A DNA stretch of 64,000 nt from Populus alba (taxonomy: Eukaryota; Streptophyta; Magnoliopsida; Malpighiales; Salicaceae), in assembly GCF_005239225.2 (NCBI RefSeq), contig NC_133287.1, positions 4,507,493 through 4,571,492 on the forward strand. Reading direction: 5' to 3'. The position numbers were made by a program, and so were the translations under genes. Positions 12,925 through 24,640 of this stretch are shown here, one piece after another. The stretch's first letter is position 1. The number at the start of each line of letters is the position of its first letter. Under the pieces are notes generated by a model. It ran no database searches. It worked only from the letters and a program-made list of their open reading frames with translations, and was not told the origin of the DNA.

Positions 12925-13340
12925 TGTGATATCCCATATCGGAAGCGAGCATTTAGAGCTAGAGCTTTATGAGTAGTGTTGGTCGCAGACCTGTTGTACG
13001 CATTTTGAGGCGTTAGGCTTAGAAGTGAGCTCGCGTCACCAGGAACAAAATCGTGAAGGCAGTAGGGCCTAAAACGGATAATTTACAACAGGTTAGGCCA
13101 GGCTGTTACATTTGGTATCAAAGCCGAGGATGACTCATCTTAAGGTGAGGGGATTGTGATATCCCACATCGAAAGTGAGTGTCCATAACCAAAGCTTTAT
13201 AAGTAGTGCTGGTTGCTGACCTGTTGTACGCGTTTTGGGGCGTCAGACTTAGAAGTGGGCTCGTGTCACCAGGAACAAAACCGTGAGGACGGTAGGGCCC
13301 AAAGCGGACAATATACAATAGGTTGGGCCGGACTGTTACA
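12925..13340 (+). mobile_element. TRIM retrotransposon, complete (416 bp)
   Basis: Two similar 186-bp direct repeats (12925-13110 and 13155-13340) both begin TGTGATATCCCA and end CTGTTACA, giving TG...CA termini. Between them lie only 44 bases. Directly after the first repeat is TTTGGTATCAAAGCCGAG, close to the initiator-tRNA-Met primer-binding site TGGTATCAGAGC, and directly before the second is the purine-rich AAGGTGAGGGGA. Flanks GCATA and ACATA make a 4-of-5 target duplication. This is the standard architecture of a terminal-repeat retrotransposon in miniature; it has no coding capacity. Confidence 0.9.
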
Positions 13341-15500
13341 ACATATATGAACAAATATTGGATTGGTATATAAAACATTATAGTACTTAAAATCTTGATT
13401 TATGTAAAAGTTTACATGTAGACATCAGTGCTCAATCTTATAATTATATAGGAGTATGTACTTGTTTGATTTTCATAATTGAGTATTTAATATTTATTTT
13501 TCCTTAAATAGGTTTAAAGAGGTGTGACTAAAGGTAACTAAGATAGTCTTACTGATATAAAAGAGCATATACAAAATGTAAGCTTGTAATCTAAGACAAC
13601 AATGCCATGTTCAAATTTATTTTCAATAACATTCCATGGATCTGTTCATGTGTGGTATCATAGCCTTGAGCTTGATACCATCCTTGACTTTGTCGATCTA
13701 TATGCCAAAATTATTTTATATTTCTTTACAAGCATACTAGCTAAAATTAGCATATTAAAGCTCTTTGCCACTAAAGCATATTTCCAAAGTTTTTATGAGA
13801 AAATGCTTAATGTGAAAAGTTTACTCGAACTCATTGCCATTAAAGCCATAATTAATGGAGTCTAAAATTATTTTTTATGGGAACATTTGCTTAATCTTTT
13901 TGACCAATCTCTCCTCAAAGTGAAATACAAAGTGAAAAATCATATTTGAGTAGAAGAAACGAGCATGGTCAAACAAGAACACCCTTATTTTTAATAATAG
14001 AGAGTATAATCTCCAAAGCATCATCGATCTGCCAATTGCCTTAGAGAATCCAAGATGAACACCAATGGTTCTATTCATGATTGCTTGTCTTTCCCTAAGC
14101 CCTTGGCAACTTTGACCACCATGTGTACTGATGTATTGAATACCATCAAGGAAAAGAATCCATACAATACCTACCTTCTATGAAGAGTGTTATGAACATA
14201 AAAAAAACCCTAACAAATCTTGTTTTTTTTCACCATGACAATAGGCATGACATCAAAAACTATTATGCCCTAAAATATAAGATAGAAAGATTGATTGATA
14301 AGGGTCACCTTTAATGCTTTGTAAAGAAGGAAATGCAATATAAATTAAAAAAAAAAAAGAAATCGACGTATCCTATGTTGTATTTCTGAGATAAGATAAG
14401 CTTCAGAAATTGTATTTCCTCTTAGATGAGAAAATCTTTTGAAATTTTTAATAAAAAAATATTGTTTATACATATCTCTAAATGAGATCTCCATGTCTCT
14501 AAACAAAATCTTCACAGATCTTCATGTCTCCAACAAAATCTCTATATCCCTAATGAAATCTCCATGTCTCTGTGAAACGTCTTTATACACAATGATTTAT
14601 CACAATCACAAATAATTTTTCTACTGAAATGAAAGTTCCTTACACTCTAAAAGGAACAAATAAGTGAACTGAACTCTCATCTCTTACACTACATGTTTAT
14701 AAAAGTCATAGGAAGGTAATATGACATGTATAAAAAAATAATTGTTTTCTTTCCCTTGTACTTCTATTAGCTAAGTCTTTTAGACATAAATATTTGAAAT
14801 ACAAAATGGCAAATGATGATACTAAAAAAAATAAAAATGAGATTATTCTTTTGTCATTTTGACCATGCCTAAACAACAAAGAAATCTTCGGCTTTCTATT
14901 TGGGCCATGCCTGAAAGGCAAGGAATTCCTTGGCCTACCATTTGGGCTATGTTCTAATGGCGACCTAGGAGACAATCTACCTATCCAACTCAAATGCCTA
15001 AATAGCAGGAATGACCTACCATTTGATCTAATCCCAAATAACAACCTAGGTATGCCTGTTAGCCTAGTATAAATTCACAATAGATACAGTGACTATCACA
15101 CACCATAAGAAAACAAATTGTAAAATTGTTAGCACAAGTGCTTCTTTTTTTCACCAATGACTATTTCCTTTAAGCCATCTCTTTAGATGGCGTGGTGCCT
15201 ACTTTCTCTCAAATGACAACCTACTACTAGCTTGTATTTTTAGAGGTTACCAACCTTTCACATCTTTTTCATCAATGACCCATCAAAGCACAACAAACAA
15301 CAACTTGTTTTTGTCAAGTTACCTACAAAGAAGAATAATTATTCTTGGTCATTGATTCATTTTTCATAAGATAAGCTAAAATAATCGAGATATATAAATA
15401 CTTTGAATCACCTAGTAAATAAATTCATTTAAGATAAGATATAACTCCACACAGAAACAATTCAAGGCAAGATATTATATAATATAAGGCCACGCAAGGC
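13341..15500. other. AT-rich spacer with short local repeats
   Basis: I find no gene. The sequence after the TRIM (TATATGAACAAATATTGGATTGGTATA) resembles 11205-11235, so part of this region is an old partial duplication of 11200-11700. Near 14480-14580 there are several imperfect repeats of the type ATCTCCATGTCTC, and near 14870-15050 repeats built on GGCCATGCCTGAA. Short ORFs at 13602-13865 and 14706-15044 show no domain. Confidence 0.45.
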
Positions 15501-16823
15501 CCATCAAGGTCATTTAAGGCCACTTAAAGCCAGGCCACTCCAATCACACAAGCTCATTCAAGTTCAATCACAAGTTTATAGAGAGCAAACAACACAACCA
15601 CACATATTTTTCTTCCTCCTTACCTTTCACTTTTTTTTGATATACTTTTCTTTCATCTTACAATTTATTAACTTAAATGTATAAGGGTTTTTTATTCTTA
15701 TAAGATATACCTGATCTTGCTAGAGAACATGAAATGACCCAAACTAGACACTTCAACCTAACCTAAAATGCAATAGAGAAAAACTAAAATCCAATCTCAA
15801 TTTTTAATGACTTCATCATTAATATGTAAAATATCAGTCATTAAAATTTCAATTTATCCTAAATTTTACATGTAAAAACCTATGTTCAATCTTAAGATGT
15901 AATTATATATATAGGCGCTCGAACTTGCCTGATTTTCAAAATTGAGTATTTAATCAAACTTTCGAAAGTTGGTGGATGCATGGGAAGTGTTTTCTAGAAC
16001 TTGACTTTCAGTCCCAAATGCATTTTTCTAAATATTTCTTGCTCCCTCTGGTCTCTTCGATGAACTTAGAATGATTCCTTCCTTTGACCCGTTCCGATAG
16101 TTATAAATAGATACCCTCATCCCTCACGTCAATTGCGTTAACAGATTCCCAAAATCCGAGACTAGTAGCAGAATTCAGCTCTCTAAACTTCGTGAAATCA
16201 CCATAGCGATCGTGTATTAGCCCAATTAACAGACAGTCACCGAAATGATTTAAACAAATTATTCATCAACTAATAAATTCTTATAAAATAATTTATGATT
16301 GATAGAAGTGTTAAAAAAAAATAAAATACTTTTGACAAGTAGAAGAGACCAAGAAAAAATAAATAGTAGAAGAGACCATGATCTCGATATGGCAAATGGG
16401 TGCTTCTGTATCATGGGAGCAACCCAAACCCACAGGGAAAAACTTGTTGGAAACCAAGAAAAAATAAATAAATAATAGAACTCAAAGAAATACTCTTGAT
16501 ATCATGTAAAAACAAAATGAAAATTGTATATTTCATGTATCTCACAAAAAGTATTGAGGATATTTATACAAGCCTATACTACTACCCCAATGGAAAATAC
16601 AATCAAAGGATTTTTGTTACATATATTTGGCCACAAATCAGTCAAAGATAATTACTTGTGTCTCTAGGTTTGCATCTTTCACATATTTACTATAGTTTGG
16701 AGAATTGTTTTGAATCAGACCTGAAGTAGCCAAAATATCCAAATCTAACCAGTATATTCATATCAGCTCATTTACACCTAGCAGTACATATGCGAAAAGA
16801 GAGCGTCAGACCACATTGCTGCT
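15501..16823. other. Spacer downstream of GLR-2
   Basis: This is noncoding. It starts with clustered AAGGCC repeats (15488-15535) and continues as AT-rich sequence that should include the GLR-2 3' UTR near 16700-16823. No other gene is seen. Confidence 0.5.
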
Positions 16824-17801
16824 TTATTGGGTGTCAGAATCTGGAAAATTTACAAGTTCAATTTCAGCTGGTGGTGAGGGCTGAAGATTCTCTGGAGTGT
16901 CTTCAGGATTAGAGAGTTCCAAATTGGAAGAGTTCCATTCATGGATATCAGGGGAAGGATCAGAAATTGGAGATTCTCCTGGACTCACAGTTTCTCCATG
17001 ATAGATATACCTTGCTAGAGCAACTGTTTTTTCCCAAACACTCTTATCACTTGGAGTTGCATTGCCTCTGTCCTCCACTTCTTGTTTATAGTAGTTTTTC
17101 AGCAATTGAAACAGAAATAGGAGAAAACAAATGGTCGAAGTGGCACCGGTTATAGCGTAGATACCCCAGAAGCTTTGCAGGCTCAGGCTTCCAGTTATAT
17201 CATTGTCAGTTGCATTGCTGAAGCACTCTCGCGACGGAGCAAACCACTTGTCTTCCAAATGTTTTAGTTCTCCATCTTCTGATAGCTTCAGGATCGCTTT
17301 GGAAAAATCTGCGGCGATAGGAGAGCCTTTCTGAAATACCTGGAAACAGAATCAGAGCAGTATTCAATCAGTCACTTATGCAGGGAAATGCATCTTTGAA
17401 AGAGTGCTAGTAATTGCTTGACTATTTAACTGAAATTTTTTATGGTAATCTGTCATGAACTCACAAAGCCTAGTCCACCAAATCTGTAGGTAGGAGTGGT
17501 TGCAGTATATCGCTTGCAGTGATGACCGATGAAAACTTTCTCATATGGGAGTTCGAGAAAGGCAGCAGATATGGAGGCACTTTCAAATTCCCCTTCATAG
17601 TTGTATTCATAGCCAACATTCTTGATGTTCTCTGGTTTGAATCCTAGCACATTCTTCAGATAATTCCGTACAAATGAATCTCCATCACAGCCAACTTTTA
17701 AGCTGCTCCTTTTCAGCCACTCAATATCGGTAACATTTGGCTGCAGACGTCGGACAGTCAGCATTGAAGAGAGACTGGCAGTGTAGCTCGAAGTTAAGAT
17801 C

Positions 17802-18147
17802 TGAAAGTGTTTGAATAGTAAACGTGTATGAGAAGAAAACTGATAGAAAGAAGTAGAAGAGAAAATACAGAAACTGTTGTATTGAATTTTGATGAAAGAA
17901 ATGAATAATCCTGATTGCATAAATTCCATGCAATCGTTACACATATTTATTGAAAAATAGAATAACAGAATTCCAAACTTATAGCATGTAATCATTACAT
18001 GCTATTATCTGTTAACATCAAAACAGAAAAACTAACTCCTAGAGACTAGGACAATGGATTATTATTAGCAAGATAATTAGAAATAACAGAAAGCAAAAGA
18101 CTCGTTGACAGCTCCTCCAATGACAGCTTTAGAAGCAAACTTCAACA
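17802..18147 (-). mobile_element. Solo LTR in the M3 exon of GLR-2
   Basis: Read on the minus strand, this 346-bp insertion begins TGTTGAAG and ends CACTTTCA, and is flanked by the 5-bp duplication GATCT (17797-17801 and 18148-18152). It has no coding capacity. Termini, size and target duplication fit a solo LTR, probably of the Ty1/copia type. It includes a palindrome with arms TAGCATGTAAT and ATTACATGCTA around one base. It is absent from GLR-1 and present at the same site in GLR-4. Confidence 0.85.
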
Positions 18148-18376
18148 AGATCAATACTACGAAAAGCCACACGAGAAGAACCACTCTGGTGAGGTTACTG
18201 TATATCTTCTCCCCTGCATAAAAAATTAAATCTTATGAATTTTCTCTACCATAGCTATATAAATGTCAACGATTGATTATAATGTTATCTCATGCAGTAA
18301 GAAATGCAGCTGCCAAAGCTGGATGAGATGCATTTTCTCTGGTGCACACTTAAGACACTTGTGTGGATAGCACAAT

Positions 18377-18534
18377 AAACTATTCTAGTTTTACTGTTTC
18401 TCGAAAGCAACTTACTGTGTGCAAAATAAAGAGAGGAGAAAGTAAACCAGAGAGTAAACTATTCTAGTTTTACTGTTTCTCGAAAGCAACTTATTGTGTG
18501 CAAAATAAAGTGAGGAGAAAGTAAACCAGAGAGC
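18377..18534. repeat. 79-bp tandem duplication across exon 3 donor of GLR-2
   Basis: The block 18377-18455 repeats as 18456-18534 with few differences. It spans the exon 3 / intron 3 border. The outer copy (18411-18416) keeps the donor GTAAGT; the exon-joined copy (18490-18495) reads ATAAGT. The duplication length is not a multiple of three. Confidence 0.9.
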
Positions 18535-19079
18535 TGTGCCAATCTGATTCTTCCATGGGCCGTTGAATTCAGGATTGGTGTGATGCTCCAAGAACCACAC
18601 TATGAACATTGTGAAGATCAATACGGCACCAGTGACCAACCACATGTCCTTTGTAAACGGCTTCATAAACATCCATGCTGACTCTTTAGACACTTCTGGA
18701 ACTATCATTGACAATCCTGATTCTGCATATGGTTGAGTAAACTCAACCTTTTCTGCTCTCCTGGCTAGTATGGTTACATCGCCGACAATGGCATCGTATG
18801 TCTTTTTTTAAAAAAAATCAGCACAAAAGATAAGCAAACTTTGTTATATAAAAAGCCTTAGAAATAAATATATGTTATTCTAGGTAGAGAAAAATTAAAT
18901 TTACCCTCATGGGAGGTTACATCTATTTCTTTTATAGCTTTCGAGGTCCGTCTTTTTCATGAAATGAAAAAGGTTCGATATAAGTTAAATATCTATATTT
19001 TATCATGTTAAAATATCACTAACTTATTAGAATAGAATATTTTTAATTTATTAAAGGAAAATATATCTAATTATGGATC

Positions 19080-20280
19080 TAGAAATTTACCAAACCCACA
19101 CAAGTCTGAGCTCAGTACTTGTCTAAGGCTGAAGATTATGGGTCTAATGATTCTCTAGACCCATACATGTTTGGGCTCAGCGCTTAGCTGAGCCGAGAGA
19201 TGGTAAGTCCAGAGGTTCATCAGACACAATCATGTCTAGAATTAGTATGCAGTTGAGTCTTGAGATAATGACTTGATAATTCAAAAAAGTTGTATATATT
19301 CGGGCTCCATACACTTTGATGAATTAAGTAATACTCTAAAAGGCGTAAGAAAAATACTATAGTTTTCCCCACATCTTTTTTACATAAGAGTTTCACTGTG
19401 CACAGTGAAACTCTTAACTGTTTTTTTTTTTTTTTTTTTTTTTTTTAATTCAGTTTGTTAATGTGAATTTTTTTTTATTTAATTATCAGATTTTCATGAC
19501 ATGGATCTCGGGTTTGACGGGCTAACCTGGTTTGACGAGTTAACCCAGAATTTTTTTTTTGCTTTTTTGCTTTTTAATTATTTTTTCTCGTTTAGTTTAG
19601 TTTATTAATTTTTTTTTCGTTTAACTCGTCGATTTTTTTTTTCTATTTAGTTATCAAACTTTCATGATGCGAATCTCAGGTTTGACAGGTTAACCTAATT
19701 TGACGGGTTAACTCAGTTGATTCAGATTTTTTTTTTTAATTTTTCCTCATTAGTAATAGGCTTATGTCTTTTGTTTTTTTTTTTTTTTTTTTTTCGTTTA
19801 ATTTAGGTTGTTAATATTCAATTTTTTTATATTTAGTTATCAAACTTTCATGACATAGATCTCAGGTTTGACAGGTAACCTGGTTTGATGGGTTAGTACA
19901 ATTAATTATGAGTTAACCCATCAATTTTTTTTTTCTATTTAGTTATCAAACTTTCACGACATAAATCCAAGGTTTGACTGGTTAACCTAGTTTAAAGGGT
20001 TAACCCAGTTAATTCAGATTTTTTTTCTTTTTTCTTCATTAGTTTTTTTTCTTTTTAATTAATTTATTTAATTATCACACTTTTATGACATGACCTTGCA
20101 ACTAGACCCGCATCCAAGGCTATTGGGTCTGGTATTGCAGCTAGACCTACTTGATCATGTAAGTTTAATGTTATTATTAATATTAAAAATATTACTTTTG
20201 GATCAGGCGTTATAGCCAAACCCAAGATTCTTAGATATAACTTTGCAGAAAGACCTAACACTTTTAAATCTTAACTTTTT
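19080..20280. repeat. Dispersed repeat cluster inside GLR-2 intron 2
   Basis: GLR-1 has a 600-bp intron here, while GLR-2 has about 1.8 kb. The extra sequence holds four to five degenerate copies of a ~110-180-base module combining ATTTAGTTATCAAACTTTCA, GATCTCAGGTTTGAC and GGTTAACC with long T-runs. Upstream (19080-19260) are repeats of TCTAGACCCA and GGGCTCAG type. No coding sequence is seen. The family is not identified. Confidence 0.65.
19385..19416. repeat. 32-bp perfect palindrome in GLR-2 intron 2
   Basis: TAAGAGTTTCACTGTG is followed directly by its exact reverse complement, with no spacer, then by a T-run of more than 20 bases. It may mark the end of the repeat that fills this intron. 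It also occurs at 35205-35236. Confidence 0.9.
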
Positions 20281-22468
20281 TTTTTTATACAAAAAAAATA
20301 AAATTAACCTGCGCCATCTAGTTATTAATCTAAACTTTGTTTATTTGTTCAAAATGGAGGACCAGGAAAAACAAAAAAAAATGTTAATGCCGGCTTTAGT
20401 TTGCAGCAGCAAATTATATTATTATCATTCCTGTTATTGTATAAAGATGTCAGTCTTGTCAGGTATTGTGATTAAGGGAATCACTTACAAACAAAAAATA
20501 AGACATAAAAAAATGGAAGCACAAAATAAATATTTAAGGATTAGAATAAAGCTATCATCTGTACTGCGTCATATGATCATCATCGAGTACTTCGAATATT
20601 TAGAAGAGGATCAAGTTCTTACCTTGTTGTACACGTGATGCACCAGATCATCATAGGTGCCATTGTAGGGAACAAATTGGTAAGGCAGATCATAACCCAG
20701 AACTTCTCGCACCTTACGGAAAAGTTCAATGCAGAAACCATTATATTCCTCTTTACCAGCAGCGTTTGTTGATACTTTCACAAACGTCTCAAATGAGGTC
20801 CTACCAGGAACACCAATAATCATCCGCTTTGTATCAGTAGGCATCAACCAGCCTTTTGGATTACGTTGTAGGTCTCCCGGCCAAATCACCGGCCCTTTCA
20901 ACCTTATAGCATCTGTACTATTTTCAGCTCCACCTTTTGCCACCACAGGTTGGTTTGAGAATCCAAACTCAGGTATCCAGAAATCTAGCTCCCTGCATCC
21001 CCTTCCAACCACATTCACAATCCTCAGCATAGGGCTATGCAACAACTCACCTGCTTTGACATTTATCTCGCCGCTTAAACCAACAAAACTTGTTGTAAAT
21101 ATGTTATCCAGAAACGATTTTGGACTGCTAGTGTTACTAGACAGTCTGTCCATGGCCTGAGTGATGATAGCAATGCTGTCATGTGCTCGTAGAGCATAGA
21201 ATCCTGGCTCATAGTAACCTTCCTCTGGATATTCAGATATGAATTTCTGCCGGAATTGGGTAAGAAAAGTTTGGTAGGAACTTGTATTATCATAATAGTA
21301 GTTCTTAATTCCCAGAGCACCTTCCATGGAGTGGATAACAGAAGTGTTAACTATGTCCAAGAAACTTGTAACTCTATCTGTAAGTATCCATACCATGTCA
21401 TTTCCTCCAAGTCCCATCTTCTTAGCTTCTCTAAACAGATGAATCATCATGGGCAACGATGACTGGAGCACGATAAAAACCCGAGATTGTATTTTTTCAC
21501 TTAGTAGTTTTGTCAGTTCTTCTTGAACAGCATCTTTTGGATCAGATACGAAGGAAAATGGTGGAAGAACCAAGTTATATTCAGTCTCTGAACCAACATC
21601 TTGAAGAGCCTTAGATAGGAGAGCCAGCATGCCATCACCACCATATGCATAATCTTCGTAAACAGTTACAACCCTCCTCCAGTTATAAGATTGAATAATT
21701 GCTGCAATGCATTTTATTTGGTTAGAATCACTGTGAGCCATTCTTATCAAGAAAGGCCAACGAGATGATGCTAATGGTGGTGTTATGGCAGGTGCAGAAA
21801 ATGAAATAACTGGAACTTTAAATTGGCTTCCAATATCAGCAACTAAAGCTGCCTCATCCCATCTTTCCATACCAATAATCACTTCCACTTCATTCTCTTC
21901 AATCAACTTTTCAGCTGCAAGAATAATTCATGGAGCAACATTAGTGTAGTCACTCTTGTCATGGCTAAACGTTAAAAGTACATGGAACCAGATATCATAA
22001 AGTGAGACCAAAAAAGAAGAAGAATATTACCAGAAAGAGCAGCTTGAAGTGGGCTACTCCGGGAATCCTGAAAGTAAAGAGACAGCTTGTGATTTGGTGA
22101 CCCATTGTTGAACTTTCGAACTGCTATTTCCATTGCTGTTTTCTCTTCTTTCCCGGTTCTTGAATTGATATCAATGATGGCGCCAATGTTTGTAACTTTA
22201 CTATCATAGATGTCTTTACCTCCATGTGGGAGAGTAGTGACTAAAAAGGAGGCAGCTACAAGGAGCAGAAGCCAAAATTTTGGGAGTTTGTTAAAAGTAA
22301 AGATAGGGAAAGTCATTAGAGCAGTTTCTTTGAAGCACATCATACTAGTCTTGGTAGTTTTGTTGTTGAAGTGATAACTTCTACTACATGCTTTTGGTTT
22401 ATAGCATTTGAAATATGGTGATAGTCCGTGATCGGAGAGGAAGAAAGACACGCAATTTCGAGGAATTT

Positions 22469-22474
22469 ACGCGT
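22469..22474. promoter_or_regulatory. CGCG box upstream of GLR-2
   Basis: ACGCGT occurs within TTTACGCGTTATTTT, 126 bases before the Met37 start (22343) that aligns with GLR-1 Met11. It fits the CAMTA consensus; function is inferred only. Confidence 0.4.
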
Positions 22475-23939
22475 TATTTTGAGAGGAACAAAGACTCGGT
22501 TTGCTTGGAGCAAGTCAATGCTTTAATGAGAGAAATTAAGTACTCAGCTGTGTTTCATGATAAAAAAGAAGAGGCTGTCCTACAGTTCTGATAACGGTAT
22601 GTATACTATCTATATAACGATAAAAGAGAAAAATAAGAGTTTGGGACATGTATGTGGGTTAATGGTTATCAGTCATCCACTGATCCTTACCTGGTACTTA
22701 TAATTCCACTATTGATTTAATTAACTTTTCGATCTACTTGATGTTTTGCAGATGTTCTTTCGTACGAGGTCAGCCTTTGGATTTGATCTCAGCTTTGGAA
22801 TCTTTTTTCTTAGATATTATTGAGATTGGAGTTTTTGGGGAAAAAAAGTGTAAATATTATTAGTTTTGTCTATTACAAGAAGCAAGATTGGCTCAAATGG
22901 AAACATCACAAGATAGACAACCATAACAAACAATACAAAATTCTACTGAATAGGTTACTGCATCAATGTTGTTAATTTATTATATAGGTTGTTTACTGTT
23001 GTAAGTTTTTAATTTATTATTGTGGAGTTCTGGTTTTCTTGGGCAGAACCTTGTAGCCATGCAATTTCCTTGCTACTGCCATTTTGACAGCTGTTTGTGT
23101 AGAAAATAATTGTGTCTACAAGCTGAATTTTTCATTAATATTCTTCTCTTCGTGGGAGGAAATATATAGACAAAGCTCTGAATAGATAACAATCCTATTC
23201 TTGTATGGCATAGTTGCATGGAAAAGTAAAACCTAGCTTGTTTTGAAATTACACAGCAGGAGCTGGAATGAGTTGCCGAGCTTAAAACAGCAATGAACCG
23301 CTTGATGTTTTTTAACATAGCCAGCCCAACAAACGTTTTAAATTCTTTGGTCTTACATTTTCCTACCAACAGCATCGAGTGGTCCTCCTTGTCAGCTAGT
23401 GTTGTTAACTTCATGGTACTTCTGTCGCATTTCGATTCCTTGTACAGCGTAGTTAAACGGGCTTTAACTTCCAGGATCAATCCTCAGAGGCTTACCTTTC
23501 ATCACCATGTTAAAATAGTATTTTACAATCTATTTTAGAATAAAACAATTATAATACATCCACATGTGTTCCTTAATACGAATTATACATGTAACATTGA
23601 TTGATGTCATCAGGCATTGGTGGACGTTCGATACTGAATTCTTACAAATTAATGAAGAAATTACTTATAAGAAAAGAAGTCAATCTCTCTCGGATCACTG
23701 TCAAAAATTAAAATAATACGTCGCATCATATAATAAATGAGTATTATATAATTGGAGGGTTTATATTCAATGAAACTGGAGGTGGAATTTGGACAGATGC
23801 TGGAGGTGGAATTTCTAAGCATATAATAAATGCTTAGAAACTTGAAGGAAACTCAGCGTTGAAAAGGTTGCCAGAAGAAAGATTTTAAACAATAATTGCC
23901 TCCTTGTCTCTTTTGAAGATTGTTGATGTTATTAGAAAC

Positions 23940-24640
23940 TAACTTATGCCCACACTTTTTGATGAATTGTTGTGTGTGGTCTCATACCATGTGATGGTGG
24001 GACCATCACATTAATTAAAAAGAGAGGCAGTTGGTTGCCTCGGTAGGAGATAGCAGAAATTTTAACAAAAGAGAGGAGAAAAATAGGAGAAAGAGAGGAA
24101 GTTGAGACAGCTGAATTGGCTGTCATTTTTCTTCAATTTCTAGCCTGTTTATCGTTGGATTGGGTTGAGATTTTGACAGTAGTTTCTAGACACATTACTC
24201 TTCATTCTGAATAGTTGGATCGAAGATTAGTAGTGTGGAAGCTGACCGTTTTAACATAAAACAAGGCTGTCAGTGTTGTGAGTTTTTCTCAAATACTTCT
24301 CTCTTTAATCTTGTTGTATTCCAAGAATAGATTGTTATTGATTATATGTATGTTGTAGTCCTTAGTTAAATCTAAGGAAGAACAATTGTGAACCCATTAT
24401 TTGTTGATAGTGGAAGTTTTTAGATGGACTGCGGTCCCGTGATTTTTCTCGCATCGGGTTTTCCACTTAAAAATTCTGGTGTTGATTTGTGTAATTATTT
24501 GCATTATCTTATTCATTGTTTGATTCTGATTTTGATTGCACAAAGAGGAAAATGAATTGGAACTTGTATTCCGCTGTATTGATTCGGATAGATTAATGTC
24601 TGGTTATTTGTTTCTAGTTTTCCTAATATAAATAAACGTC
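23940..24640 (+). mobile_element. Probable Ty1/copia LTR remnant
   Basis: GACTGCGGTCCCGTG followed by TTTCTCGCATCGGGTTTTCC and ACTTAAAAATTCTGGTG resembles the 3' end region of plant copia LTRs, and the preceding T-rich stretch fits an R-U5 region. I see no internal domain, so a solo or broken LTR is likely. Exact ends and target duplication are not resolved. A copy sits at 39753-40450. Confidence 0.5.

Larger units (their letters stand above)
16824..22451 (-). pseudogene. GLR-2: glutamate receptor-like pseudogene
   Basis: By alignment to GLR-1 the exons are 22031-22451, 20623-21914, 18495-18801, exon 4 in two parts (18148-18213 and 17465-17796), and 16824-17339. Exons 1, 2 and 5 are open and encode signal segment, ligand-sensing domain, S1 (TILARR) and M4. 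Two lesions break the pore region. A 79-bp tandem duplication at the end of exon 3 changes the first donor from A|GTAAGT to A|ATAAGT; using the second donor adds 79 nt and shifts the frame. A 346-bp solo LTR splits the M3 codons between VVLIL and TSSYTAS. Intron 2 is enlarged to about 1.8 kb by repeats. A truncated, ligand-domain-only product remains possible. Confidence 0.88.

Noticed and set aside
17802..18147. LTR insertion acting as a clean new intron
   Set aside because: The only GT-AG pair at its edges leaves five extra bases and an early stop.
20243..20638. 131-residue ORF inside GLR-2 intron 2, repeated at 36058
   Set aside because: Low-complexity Lys/Ile-rich translation of AT-rich intron sequence.
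23073..23480. 135-residue ORF, repeated at 38886-39293
   Set aside because: No domain or codon pattern of a gene; it is conserved only because the whole block was recently duplicated.
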